Of a DNA stretch of 64,000 bases, positions 8,018 through 16,136 are shown in pieces. Numbering within the stretch: the stretch's first letter is position 1; each line of letters opens with the position of its first letter. Made by a program: the position numbers and the translations under genes. Source of the stretch: JALYNX01 sp040902845 (GTDB taxonomy: Bacteria > Actinomycetota > Acidimicrobiia > Spongiisociales > ZC4RG35); assembly GCA_040902845.1 (NCBI GenBank), contig JBBDWM010000016.1, forward strand, positions 67,190 to 131,189, read 5' to 3'. The notes under the pieces are model-generated. The model was given only the letters and a program-made list of their open reading frames with translations. It made no database searches and was not told the origin of the DNA.

Positions 8018-9270
8018 CTCGCCGCCTCCGAGACAGCACCGTCGGGCGCTCGATCATCCGAAACCCGGACCGAATGACGGCTCGCGATCGGGCTGCGGGT
8101 CACTGGTCCAACTTCTTCCTCCATATCTATCCGGTCAAGATCCGGCGGCATGAGGTTGCGTTCCGCTACTCGTGGTTCCTGGGGGTGGCTTCCTTCACCC
8201 TCTTCGTTTCCTTGGTGGTCTCCGGGATCTACCTCATGTTCTTCTACGTCCCGACTCCAGCCGCGGCGTATGGGAACATCCAGACATTGCAGACCCAAGT
8301 GGCGTTCGGCCAATACTTCAGGAACGTGCATAGGTGGTCCGCCCATCTGATGGTCATCACGGTGGCGGCTCACATGGGTCGGTCTTTCTACCTCGGTGCC
8401 TACAAGCCTCCCCGGGAGTACAACTGGGTGATCGGGGTGGTCCTGCTGGTGCTGACGCTGCTCCTGTCCTTCACCGGCTATCTCTTGCCCTGGGATCAGC
8501 TGGCCTACTGGGCGGTAACGGTGGGCACATCGATGGCCGCCTATGTTCCCTTCATCGGGAAGACAATCTCCAATCTGCTCCTGGGTGGTTCCCAGGTCGG
8601 GGCGGCCACCTTGCTGCGGTTCTACGTTCTCCACGTGGTGTTCATTCCCGCTGCGGTGATGCTCCTGATCGCGGTGCACCTGTGGCGGTGGCGCAAGGAC
8701 TCGATGCTCGATTCAGGCACCAAGGGAGTCGGTGCCGGTGATCCGGATGCTCCTCGGGAACAACCTCTGGTCATCGGCGGCAAGCGCGTCCTCGGCGTGG
8801 TTCCGGGGAAACCTGCGGCCGGGGAACGCAAGGTCCCCGAGGAGCAGGAGCCGGTCATGGTGTGGCCTCACCTGCTGGTACGTCACGCCGTTGCGGCCCT
8901 CGCCGTACTCTTCGTCATACTGCTGCTGGCCCTGGCCTTCGACGCGCCACTTCGTTCCATCGCGAACCCGATTCTGACGCCCAATCCGGAGAAGGCCCCT
9001 TGGTATTTCGCCGGCCTGCAAGAGCTTCTGAGTCATTTCCACCCCACGATCGCGGGTGTGCTCGTCCCCATGGGCATCGTGGTCGGCGCCATGGCGCTCC
9101 CCTACATCGATCGCAACCCGGCGCGGCAGCCCCGGTTGCGGAAGGTTGCCGTGATCACCTTTACCATCTTCTTGGTGGCGTGGGTGATCCTGACCGTGAT
9201 CGGGTTCGCCTTCAGGGGGCCCAATTGGAGCTGGGTGTGGCCGTGGCAGGCCTGGTACGGAGAGCTATGA
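8014..9270 (+). CDS. cytochrome b of a bc/b6f-type complex
   Basis: A 418-residue polytopic protein. The two haem-ligand pairs are visible: His106 and His120 (HRWSAHLMVITVAAH) and His207 and His222 (LHVVFIPAAVMLLIAVH), with the conserved GYLLPWDQLAYWAVTV between them. The second half includes NPEKAPWYFAGLQE, equivalent to the PEWY quinol-oxidation region, and a C-terminal helix set, so cytochrome b6 and subunit IV are fused as in many actinomycetes. An open frame extends upstream to 7753, but the ATG at 8014 overlaps the preceding stop (ATGA) and starts at the family's usual place. It should oxidise quinol with the next two proteins. Confidence 0.93.
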   Translation: MTRRLRDSTVGRSIIRNPDRMTARDRAAGHWSNFFLHIYPVKIRRHEVAFRYSWFLGVASFTLFVSLVVSGIYLMFFYVPTPAAAYGNIQTLQTQVAFGQYFRNVHRWSAHLMVITVAAHMGRSFYLGAYKPPREYNWVIGVVLLVLTLLLSFTGYLLPWDQLAYWAVTVGTSMAAYVPFIGKTISNLLLGGSQVGAATLLRFYVLHVVFIPAAVMLLIAVHLWRWRKDSMLDSGTKGVGAGDPDAPREQPLVIGGKRVLGVVPGKPAAGERKVPEEQEPVMVWPHLLVRHAVAALAVLFVILLLALAFDAPLRSIANPILTPNPEKAPWYFAGLQELLSHFHPTIAGVLVPMGIVVGAMALPYIDRNPARQPRLRKVAVITFTIFLVAWVILTVIGFAFRGPNWSWVWPWQAWYGEL

Positions 9271-9770
9271 GCGACGAAGTCAGCCGCAGGACGCTCCTCT
9301 CTCGCCTGTGGAAGGCGGGGGCGGCATTGATGGGTGTGGCCGGCGTATGGACCAGCTGGGACATCCTTCGACCGCCTGCGTCCGCTTCCGCCGCAGGCCC
9401 GGTGAGGGCCCTGCCGGCCAACGCCATCCGGGACAAGGCGGTAGTCGAGGTCAGGGCGGCTCGAGCCTATCTGACCCGGCACAACGACCAGGTGGTCGCC
9501 TTGTCGTGGAAATGCCCTCATCTCGGATGCCAGGTGCCCTGGTGCGAATCCTCGCAAGAGTTCGAATGTCCCTGCCATGGTTCTATCTTCAATCGAGTCG
9601 GGGAATATCGCGAGGGCCCTTCTCCCCGAGGAATGGATCGCTATGCCCTGTCGGTGGAGGACGGTGTCCTGGTCATCGACACCTCCACGGTGCTCTCCGG
9701 GCCCGCTCCTGGGACGGAGTCCATCGACGAGCCGCCGGTCGGGCCACGGTGTGTCGCGGAAGAAAGCTGA
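9267..9770 (+). CDS. Rieske 2Fe-2S protein of the bc-type complex
   Basis: A 167-residue iron-sulfur protein. The N-terminus has a twin-arginine-type signal/anchor (SRRTLLSRLWKAGAALMG), followed by a hinge rich in Ala and Pro. The cluster-binding motifs are CPHLGC and CPCHGSIFN (Cys-X-His and Cys-X2-His), with extra cysteines for the usual disulfide, and EGPSPRGMDRY follows. The ATG overlaps the cytochrome b stop by 4 bp. It takes one electron from quinol at the outer face and passes it to the cytochrome c encoded next, whose ATG overlaps this stop by one base. Confidence 0.93.
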   Translation: MSDEVSRRTLLSRLWKAGAALMGVAGVWTSWDILRPPASASAAGPVRALPANAIRDKAVVEVRAARAYLTRHNDQVVALSWKCPHLGCQVPWCESSQEFECPCHGSIFNRVGEYREGPSPRGMDRYALSVEDGVLVIDTSTVLSGPAPGTESIDEPPVGPRCVAEES

Positions 9771-10618
9771 TGCCCGAGCACACCGATCCCGAGATCGAGG
9801 CCGCTACCCGGCGCTGGATGTGGGGGGGCGTTGTGCTCATGGCGTTGTTCGTGGTGGCCTTCCCCCTGTACCGGATCTACGAGCCTGGCACTCGAGCCGA
9901 GTCGAGACAGCAGCAACTCGAAGCATTGGCGGCCGAAGGGCGCAACCTCTACCTCGACAACTGCGCCGCATGTCATGGGGATCGAGGGCAGGGCGCCCAC
10001 GCGCCTGACCTCTACTCCAAGCAGTTTCTCGACAACGTCACCCAGGATCAGATCGATTCGATCATCGCTCACGGCATCCCCGGATCACAGATGGTGGCTT
10101 GGAGCCTCGACTTCGATGGGCCGATGACATCAGAGCAGATCCGAGCCATCAGCACTTACCTGGAGTCGTTACGGCCGACGGCGCCCGACCGTCCCGACTG
10201 GCGGCAGCCGGAAGGGGAGCCATCCTCCGACGACGGCTCAAGTGACTCGACTGCGACCACCACCCCCGCCAGTGAGGAAGCGGTGATCGTTCACATAATT
10301 GCCAGCGACTTCGCGTTCGAGTCGGACCTGACCACCTTCCAGGTCGGCGTCCCGTATCGCTTCGTGGTGAGCAACGCAGGCGTCGTGGTGCACGAGCTCA
10401 TGATCGTTCCTCCGATCGAGCCGGGTGCCGTGGACATGGAGACAATGGACGAGTTGGCCTTGGTAGTGATCGGGGCGGAGGATCTCGCGGCAGGCGCCGA
10501 GGCGAGCGCCGACTACACGTTCACGGAGGAGAACGTGGGCCAGCAACTCGAGATGGCCTGCCATGTTGAGGGTCACTACGAAGCTGGGATGCACCTGCCC
10601 ATCACCGTGACCGATTGA
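9770..10618 (+). CDS. membrane-anchored cytochrome c fused to a cupredoxin domain
   Basis: A 282-residue protein. An N-terminal transmembrane anchor covers about residues 18-35. A mono-haem cytochrome c domain covers about 50-145 with CAACH (Cys65, Cys68, His69) and the distal methionine in GIPGSQMVAW. A Ser/Thr/Asp-rich linker leads to a cupredoxin domain at about 172-282, with copper ligands in VVHEL and MACHVEGHYEAGM. The fusion provides two consecutive electron carriers at the exit of the Rieske/cytochrome b complex. The cupredoxin part closely resembles both domains of the lipoprotein at 4953-5987. Confidence 0.9.
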   Translation: MPEHTDPEIEAATRRWMWGGVVLMALFVVAFPLYRIYEPGTRAESRQQQLEALAAEGRNLYLDNCAACHGDRGQGAHAPDLYSKQFLDNVTQDQIDSIIAHGIPGSQMVAWSLDFDGPMTSEQIRAISTYLESLRPTAPDRPDWRQPEGEPSSDDGSSDSTATTTPASEEAVIVHIIASDFAFESDLTTFQVGVPYRFVVSNAGVVVHELMIVPPIEPGAVDMETMDELALVVIGAEDLAAGAEASADYTFTEENVGQQLEMACHVEGHYEAGMHLPITVTD

Positions 10619-10807
10619 TCTGACTCGGCCCTGCTCCCGGCGCCCCCGGGCCTTCATCTACCTTGTTCTGCGGGTCGTCGGCTTGCCTCTGCTTCCGTCA
10701 GGCCGGCGACATCGTTAGCGAGGAAGGGAACTCGTCCGCACGGCGCCAGGGGTCGATGCGTAGTCTCGAGGGCATCACGGAGAAGCGACTCGCATGGGAG
10801 GAAAGAC

Positions 10808-11221
10808 ATGCTCTTTGGTTTCTTCGACGACCTGAATTGGCTCGCCATCCTGGTGGCGGCGATTGCCTGGTTCGCGTTCAGCGCCATCTGGTATTCGATC
10901 CCTCCGCTCAGCAATGCCTGGCAACGCGCCGCGAAGGTGACCGCTGGCGAAGGGCCGCCCCTGGTGATGATTCTCGTCCCCACCTTTATCGGGTACCTGG
11001 TGACATCGATCGTGATAGCCCTGCTGGCAGCATCGATAGACGGGGCGGAACTCGCCGATGGACTGGCGCTCGGTGTCGCCTTGGGGGTGGGATTCGGCGT
11101 TGTCGGCGCCATCGTCAATCAGATGTACGAACAGAAGGGCGGCTCGTACTGGTTGATCAACGGCGTGAACGCGGTAATCGCCTATTCGATCGTGTCGGTG
11201 ATCGTCACCGTCTGGGATTGA
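10808..11221 (+). CDS. DUF1761-like membrane protein
   Basis: A 137-residue hydrophobic protein with four predicted membrane helices: WLAILVAAIAWFAFSAIWYS near the start, a helix at about 50-72, one at about 78-100, and a C-terminal one from about 115. The length and the FSAIWYSIPPLSNAW pattern match DUF1761, whose function is not known. GGAGG at 10798-10802 precedes the ATG. The 190 bp upstream, after the cytochrome c gene, holds no gene I can support. Confidence 0.75.
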   Translation: MLFGFFDDLNWLAILVAAIAWFAFSAIWYSIPPLSNAWQRAAKVTAGEGPPLVMILVPTFIGYLVTSIVIALLAASIDGAELADGLALGVALGVGFGVVGAIVNQMYEQKGGSYWLINGVNAVIAYSIVSVIVTVWD

Positions 11222-11305
11222 CCCTGGAGGCTGCCGGCTGGACAAACGTCCGAGTTCAGTCGGTCTCAGAGAAAGGCGACGAAGAGACCGCTTGAGGCAG
11301 AGCGA

Positions 11306-11590
11306 CTAGGCGACGGCTGCCGACGTCTGAGGGTGTAGCTCGTAACGGCTGCGGATGTGGAACCGCTCCTGGGCGGCGAAAGCCCGGGCGGCGGCTTCCA
11401 GTTCCTCATCGACCTGATGAGGATCGATCACGGGCGTGTAGCGCACGAGCCAGTCGGGGTCCGGCTCATGGACCGGTGCCGGCTCCTCGACGTGGTCGGC
11501 GGGACGGGCGAACCAACGCCGGTGCACTGGCCCGGAAAGCACTTCCGGGTAACGGAAGCTGAGATGACCGCAGGATTCGCAGCTTCGGGA
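11306..11590 (-). pseudogene. 5'-truncated copy of a zinc-ribbon protein gene
   Basis: The minus strand encodes CESCGHLSF, EVLSGPVHRRWFARPAD, then DWLVRYTPVI and AAQERFHIRSRYELHP, nearly the same as residues about 43-132 of the gene at 12445-12843. Homology stops at about 11584, just after the second cysteine pair. The N-terminal CPHTET half of the zinc ribbon is missing, and the frame beyond runs into the start of the divergent PEP-mutase-like gene. I read it as the broken member of a direct duplication that brackets that gene. The open frame extends to 11689, and translation from there cannot be excluded. Confidence 0.6.
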
Positions 11591-11629
11591 GCCAGGTTGA
11601 ATGATCCGAGATGAGGAGGAGGTCAAACG

Positions 11630-12448
11630 ATGACCAATGAGCTCACCAGGTCCATTTCGTTGAGGGAACGCTTCGCCGACCTCCACCACGAGGGAACCTT
11701 TCTGTTGCCTAACGCGTGGGATGTCGGGTCTGCGTGTGTATTGGCCTCACTCGGGTTCCCGGCGATTGCCACCACGAGCTCGGGGTTTGCTGCGTCCCTG
11801 GGCCGGATGGACCAACAGGTCACCCTCGACGAACTCGCAGAACTTGTCCGAGCCCTGGCCTCAGCGGTCGAGGTCCCGGTCAGCGTGGATGCGGAGAACG
11901 GGTACGCCGCCACACCCCACGGTGTCGCCGAAACCGTGGATCTTCTCGCCGCAGAGGGCGCCGCCGGAGTTTCGGTCGAGGACTACGACCCGGGCTCGGG
12001 TCTGTACCCACTCGACGTCGCTGTCGAGCGAGTGGCTGCTGCCGTCGGGGCAGCCCAGCGCCATGGGGTCGTGCTCACGGCTCGGGCCGAGAACCACCTC
12101 TACGACGTCGACGATCTCGACGACACCATTGGCCGTCTCCGCGCCTATCGAGCTGCCGGGGCGGATGTCCTCTACGCCCCGGGGTTGTCGGACCCGGGGC
12201 ACATCGCCAGGGTGGTGGGGGAGGTGCAGGCGCCGGTCAATGTGCTTCTTCTCCGAAACGGCCCTTCCGTGAGCCAGCTGGCCGAGCTCGGGGTGAGGAG
12301 ACTGTCGACGGGCGGCTCCCTGACGGTCGCTGCCTATGGCGCACTCGCCGCGGGCGCCCGCGAACTGCTCACTTCAGGCACTTCCACCTACACCGACTCC
12401 GCCTTGTCGACCGCCGACCGCCAAGCCGCCTTTGGGGGATGTGGCTAG
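11630..12448 (+). CDS. isocitrate lyase / phosphoenolpyruvate mutase family protein
   Basis: A 272-residue TIM-barrel enzyme of the PEP mutase/isocitrate lyase superfamily. Visible hallmarks are LLPNAWDVGSACVLASLGFP, the substrate-loop region TTSSGFAASLGR, the acidic VPVSVDAENGY, and AAGVSVEDYDPG and VLTARAENH around metal-binding acids. Members cleave or rearrange C-C or P-C bonds of small 2-oxo or dicarboxylic acids (oxaloacetate hydrolase, methylisocitrate lyase, phosphonopyruvate hydrolase). The isocitrate lyase KKCGH signature is not seen, so the exact reaction is open. GAGGAGG lies at 11611-11617. It sits between two copies of a zinc-ribbon gene on the opposite strand. Confidence 0.85.
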   Translation: MTNELTRSISLRERFADLHHEGTFLLPNAWDVGSACVLASLGFPAIATTSSGFAASLGRMDQQVTLDELAELVRALASAVEVPVSVDAENGYAATPHGVAETVDLLAAEGAAGVSVEDYDPGSGLYPLDVAVERVAAAVGAAQRHGVVLTARAENHLYDVDDLDDTIGRLRAYRAAGADVLYAPGLSDPGHIARVVGEVQAPVNVLLLRNGPSVSQLAELGVRRLSTGGSLTVAAYGALAAGARELLTSGTSTYTDSALSTADRQAAFGGCG

Positions 12449-12843
12449 GCGACGGCTACTGAAGTCTCGGGGTGCAGCTCGTAACGGCTGCGGATGTGGA
12501 ACCGTTCTTGGGCGGCAAAAGCTCGGGCAGCAGCGGCTGCCTCCTCATCGACGTGAGGCGAATGGATCACGGGGGTGTACCGCACGAGCCAATCGTCGGC
12601 CGGCTCATGGATGGGCTTTGCCGGCGCGACATAGTCGGCGGGACGAGCGAACCAACGTCGGTGGACGGGGCCGGAAAGCACCTCCGGGAAATGGAAGCTG
12701 AGATGTCCGCATGATTCGCAGACGATCCGCTCCACCCCAGCAGTTGTGGTGATCAGTGTCTCGGTGTGCGGGCAGTCAGACAGCTGTCGAGCACGCTTGG
12801 TGCTGACAGCGAAATTCATGCCTCCCAAAGCAATTTCCGCCAT
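12445..12843 (-). CDS. small zinc-ribbon protein of unknown function
   Basis: A 132-residue protein. The N-terminal part has a Cys-containing pair CPHTET and a second pair CESCGHLSF, a likely zinc ribbon. A conserved basic stretch VHRRWFARPAD follows, then an acidic/Ala-rich helix and HIRSRYELHPETS. The 3' end overlaps the PEP-mutase-like gene by 4 bp in convergent orientation. A truncated copy lies at 11306-11590. A second start (Met9, 12819) is possible. No family name is known to me; RNA or DNA binding would be a guess. Confidence 0.65.
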   Translation of the reverse strand: MAEIALGGMNFAVSTKRARQLSDCPHTETLITTTAGVERIVCESCGHLSFHFPEVLSGPVHRRWFARPADYVAPAKPIHEPADDWLVRYTPVIHSPHVDEEAAAAARAFAAQERFHIRSRYELHPETSVAVA

Positions 12844-12947
12844 AGCACGAGGTTTATCGAAATCGGCGGCAATCGCCTATGGGTCATAAGACCTAAAGCT
12901 GTGGACAAGTCATGACGGTGTTGTCGACAGGGGGGATCCCCTGCCCG

Positions 12948-12995
12948 TAATTGGGAGCGTCAGGGCCGTATACGACCCGTGTGCGTCTCTATTAC
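12948..12995. repeat. interspersed palindromic repeat, family 1 copy A
   Basis: Intergenic copy of a repeat with outer arms TAATTGGGA and TCTCTATTA (consensus TCCCAATTA) and an inner CAGGGCCGTAT core. Found again at 16579, 19555, 26952 and 53809. It lies between the zinc-ribbon gene start and the lon stop. Confidence 0.75.
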
Positions 12996-13014
12996 GGGGG
13001 AGAGAGTTCCACTG

Positions 13015-15312
13015 TCAGTCCAGAGCCGACGCCAGCACGTCATCCACGGTGTCGGCGATATGGAACGTCAGATCCTCACGGACCTTCTCCGGCACGTCGT
13101 CGAGGTCAGCTTCGTTCCTGCGAGGGACGACGACCTCCTTGAGCCCAGCCCGGTGGGCGGCCAGCACCTTCTGCTTGACCCCGCCAATGGGCAGGACCTT
13201 GCCCTGGAGGGTGATCTCCCCGGTCATTCCCACCGTGCTCTTCACCTTGCGCCCGGTGAGCAATGACACCAGGGCAGTGAGCATCGTCACCCCGGCCGAA
13301 GGGCCGTCCTTGGGGATGGCACCCGCCGGGACGTGGACATGGAATTTGCGCTTGAGCAGCGCCGGGTCGATGCCCAGAGCCTCGGCGTGGGCCTCGACGT
13401 AAGACAGAGCGATCATGGCCGATTCCTTCATGACGTCACCCAGCTGACCCGTCAGGGTCAAACCGCGCTCACCGTCCATCGCGGTGGCCTCGATGAACAA
13501 GACGTCGCCGCCTGCTCCCGTCACCGCCAATCCGGTCGCTACCCCAGGGACGTCGGTCCGGTCTGATGCCTCGTCCTTCCATATCTTCGGCTTGCCGAGA
13601 TAGTCACGCACCTTGGGCTCGTCGACCACCACTGTGTCGGAACCCGACTCGGCACGCCGCGCCACCTCGGTGGCCACCTTCCGAGAGAGTTTGCCGAGTT
13701 CCCGCTCCAGGTTTCGCACTCCCGCCTCTCGGGTGTACCGGTCGACGATGGCCGCCAGGGCAGGCTCGCTCACCTCCAACTCCTCCGGCTCCAGGCCGGC
13801 AGCTCGAAGCTGGCGGGGGAGGAGATGGTCACGGGCGATTTCTACCTTCTCGGCGTCGGTGTACCCGTCGAGGGTGATCACCTCGGTCCTGTCGAGCAGC
13901 GGCCCGGGGATGGTCTCCACGACGTTGGCGGTGGCGATGAACAACACGTCGGAAAGGTCCAGGTCGACTTCCAGATAATTGTCTCGGAAGGTGTGGTTCT
14001 GCGCAGGGTCCAGGACCTCGAGCAAGGCCGACGAGGGGTCACCCCGCCAGTCGTTCCCCACCTTGTCCATTTCGTCGAGAAGGAATACCGGGTTCATGGT
14101 CTTTGCTTCGGTAAGAGCGCGGGCGATCCGGCCAGGCCGAGCGCCGACATAAGTGCGGCGGTGCCCACGGATCTCGGCTTCGTCGCGAACCCCACCGAGG
14201 GCGACCCGGATGAACTTGCGCCCCAGGGCACGGGCCACCGATTCCCCTAGTGAAGTCTTGCCCACCCCGGGAGGGCCGACCAGCAGGAGTATGGCTCCGA
14301 CGCTGCGCGCTCCATCGTCGGAGAGGCCACGCTCGGAGCGCAGTTTGCGTACCGCCAGATGCTCGATGATCCGCTCCTTGACGTCTTCGAGACCGGTGTG
14401 GTCGGCGTCGAGCACGGTCCAAGCCTCTTCGAGGTCGAGACGGTCCTCCGAACGCACCCCCCACGGCAGCTCGAACATCGTGTCGAGCCAGGTCCGGATC
14501 CATGAATTCTCGGGCGACTGCTCACTCATCCGCTCCAGCCGGCCGATCTCGCGGTCGATCGACTCATGTACCTTCTCGGGCAGCTCCCGCTCGGCCAGCT
14601 TGGCCCGGTACTCGGACGCGACGTCGCCCTCCTCGCCCAGCTCCTTGCGGATCGCCTCCATCTGCTGACGGAGGATGTAGTCCTTCTGGCCCTTCTCGAT
14701 CCGCTCGGTCGCGTCTTCGCGGACCTTGCGGCGCAATTCGAGATCGGCGAGCAATTCCCGCATCCACACCAACAGCATCCCGAGACGACGCCGGATGTCG
14801 AGCGCTTCCAACAACTCCACCTTCTGTTCCAGGGAGAGGTCGGGGGAGTACACGGCGAGGTCAGCGAGTTGGGATGGGTTGTCGACTGCGAGGAGTCGCT
14901 CGGCGACCCCGGCCAGACCCCGGTTCTCGAGAACGGCGCTGACCACGGCGCGGTACTCGGCGATCAGGGCCTCCAATTCATCGTCGATCATGTCGACTTC
15001 GGGGTAGGGCTCGGCCTCAACCCAGAGCGCTCCGGTCTCGTCAACCGACCCGGCACCCACCCTGGCCCGGGCCAGGCCCGACACCACGACACTGCCGTCG
15101 TCTTCGGACTGGATCTCGGCGATGGTGCCCACCGTGGAATAGCGCCCCTCGAGTTTGGGAACGAGAAGAAGCCGGCCGTCACTCTTGGCGACAGCGGCGA
15201 GGGCGGTCTTGCCCTCCTCGGTCTCGATACGGACCGTCACCACCATGTGAGGGAAGACCACACCGTTGTGAAGGGGGAGAACGGGAAGGGTGAGTTGGGC
15301 AGTTTCAGGCAT
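13015..15312 (-). CDS. lon: ATP-dependent protease Lon
   Basis: A 765-residue Lon protease. The N-terminal substrate-recognition domain starts LTLPVLPLHNGVVFPHMVV. The AAA+ module has Walker A LLLVGPPGVGKTSLGESVA and Walker B PVFLLDEMDKV. The S16 protease domain has the catalytic serine in KDGPSAGVTM and lysine in GGVKQKVLAAHRAG. It degrades misfolded and regulatory proteins in the cytoplasm. The ATG at 15312 has AAAGGAAA upstream; an in-frame extension to 15372 would add 20 residues that are not typical of the family. A HAIR-like inverted repeat at 15385-15403 suggests HspR-type heat-shock control. Confidence 0.97.
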   Translation of the reverse strand: MPETAQLTLPVLPLHNGVVFPHMVVTVRIETEEGKTALAAVAKSDGRLLLVPKLEGRYSTVGTIAEIQSEDDGSVVVSGLARARVGAGSVDETGALWVEAEPYPEVDMIDDELEALIAEYRAVVSAVLENRGLAGVAERLLAVDNPSQLADLAVYSPDLSLEQKVELLEALDIRRRLGMLLVWMRELLADLELRRKVREDATERIEKGQKDYILRQQMEAIRKELGEEGDVASEYRAKLAERELPEKVHESIDREIGRLERMSEQSPENSWIRTWLDTMFELPWGVRSEDRLDLEEAWTVLDADHTGLEDVKERIIEHLAVRKLRSERGLSDDGARSVGAILLLVGPPGVGKTSLGESVARALGRKFIRVALGGVRDEAEIRGHRRTYVGARPGRIARALTEAKTMNPVFLLDEMDKVGNDWRGDPSSALLEVLDPAQNHTFRDNYLEVDLDLSDVLFIATANVVETIPGPLLDRTEVITLDGYTDAEKVEIARDHLLPRQLRAAGLEPEELEVSEPALAAIVDRYTREAGVRNLERELGKLSRKVATEVARRAESGSDTVVVDEPKVRDYLGKPKIWKDEASDRTDVPGVATGLAVTGAGGDVLFIEATAMDGERGLTLTGQLGDVMKESAMIALSYVEAHAEALGIDPALLKRKFHVHVPAGAIPKDGPSAGVTMLTALVSLLTGRKVKSTVGMTGEITLQGKVLPIGGVKQKVLAAHRAGLKEVVVPRRNEADLDDVPEKVREDLTFHIADTVDDVLASALD

Positions 15313-15384
15313 CGGGGCCGTTTCCTTTGGTTTATAGAGCGGCGAATCTTCTGCAACCACGGGTACCGGCACCCTATTCCGGAT

Positions 15385-15403
15385 CTGAGCCTTAATCGCT
15401 CAG
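15385..15403 (-). promoter_or_regulatory. HAIR-like inverted repeat upstream of lon
   Basis: CTGAGC, seven bases, GCTCAG: a perfect 6-bp inverted repeat with the N7 spacing of the HspR-associated inverted repeat (CTTGAGT-N7-ACTCAAG). It lies about 73 bp upstream of the lon ATG. HspR control of lon is known in Streptomyces; here it is inferred from the motif alone. Confidence 0.5.
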
Positions 15404-15445
15404 GTTTAGTTATCCCATGATGGCAGGGTTGACGGACTCAGTCGG

Positions 15446-15865
15446 TCAGTGATCGAGGGTCCCGGCCGGAGCGATCCACTCGGTGGGTTGATTGGTGACT
15501 CCGGCGATGCGGTCGTAATCGGCGTCGTAGTGCAACACCGCCAAACCTGCCGCCTCCGCGGTGGCGGCTATCAACAGATCCACCGGCTTGGCCCCGCGAT
15601 GGTGGCCCGCCTGGGCCAAGAGACCTGAAACCCGGAGCGCACGATCCATCACCGCCTGGCCCATCGGCACCGCAGGCAACGCGAAGCGTTCCTCGATGAT
15701 GACTGAGACGTCCCTCGCTCGGGCGCCGTATGCGACCTCGAGATCGATCAGCCGGCATGTCCACATGTGCCCACGACGGACCAATTGTTCAAGTCGATCT
15801 CCGACATCCTGCTGATGGGCTCGACCCAGCACGGACGTGTCAACCAGATAGGGCCCCTCAGCCAT
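15446..15865 (-). CDS. vapC: PIN-domain ribonuclease toxin, VapC family
   Basis: A 139-residue PIN-domain protein. The conserved acidic residues are in YLVDTSVLGRA, IDLEVAYGAR and KPVDLLIAATA with LHYDADYDRIAG near the end, the usual VapC catalytic quartet. Such toxins cleave tRNA or rRNA when not bound by the antitoxin. The ATG at 15865 overlaps the antitoxin stop by 8 bp, the standard vapBC layout. A longer in-frame extension to 15940 would run through the antitoxin gene and was rejected. Confidence 0.9.
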   Translation of the reverse strand: MAEGPYLVDTSVLGRAHQQDVGDRLEQLVRRGHMWTCRLIDLEVAYGARARDVSVIIEERFALPAVPMGQAVMDRALRVSGLLAQAGHHRGAKPVDLLIAATAEAAGLAVLHYDADYDRIAGVTNQPTEWIAPAGTLDH

Positions 15866-16076
15866 TGGTGCCGGTTCGGGGGCGACGGGCCTCCTCGATC
15901 GCAGCCATGTCGAGCGAACCCGCTTTCCTGAGGCGGGCAAGGTGCATCAGCGCGGTGTCCTGGTCGACAAGACGTTTGAGGGCTGTCTCAACGGTCGCCT
16001 TCAGGGTTGCAGTCCCGGCAACGGAACGCGCCCTTTCCAGCAGCGCATCATCGATCTCGACTAGTCGCTTGGTCAT
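15858..16076 (-). CDS. vapB: VapB-type antitoxin
   Basis: A 72-residue protein. The N-terminal ribbon-helix-helix-like segment TKRLVEIDDALLERARSVAG and TLKATVETALKRLVDQD match VapB antitoxins of the VapB family common in actinomycetes. The C-terminal part (LRKAGSLDMAAIEEARRP) would wrap and inhibit the PIN toxin. It precedes and overlaps vapC. A perfect 12-bp inverted repeat immediately upstream (16080-16118) is the expected autoregulatory operator. Confidence 0.88.
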   Translation of the reverse strand: MTKRLVEIDDALLERARSVAGTATLKATVETALKRLVDQDTALMHLARLRKAGSLDMAAIEEARRPRTGTNG

Positions 16077-16079
16077 ACC

Positions 16080-16118
16080 GAGGAGTATATCCGATGATCC
16101 ACCCGAGATATACTCCTC
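16080..16118. promoter_or_regulatory. vapBC operator, perfect 12-bp inverted repeat
   Basis: GAGGAGTATATC at 16080-16091 and its exact reverse complement GATATACTCCTC at 16107-16118, separated by 15 bp. It starts 4 bp upstream of the vapB ATG. The spacing between arm centres is 27 bp, about two and a half helical turns, which fits binding of a VapBC oligomer through paired VapB dimers. Confidence 0.8.
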
Positions 16119-16136
16119 TGCGATCAGGAAGAACCT

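Noticed and set aside
12899..12912. TGTGGACAA as a DnaA box or replication origin
   Set aside because: A single near-match without a cluster of boxes, AT-rich unwinding region or dnaA/dnaN genes is not evidence of an origin.
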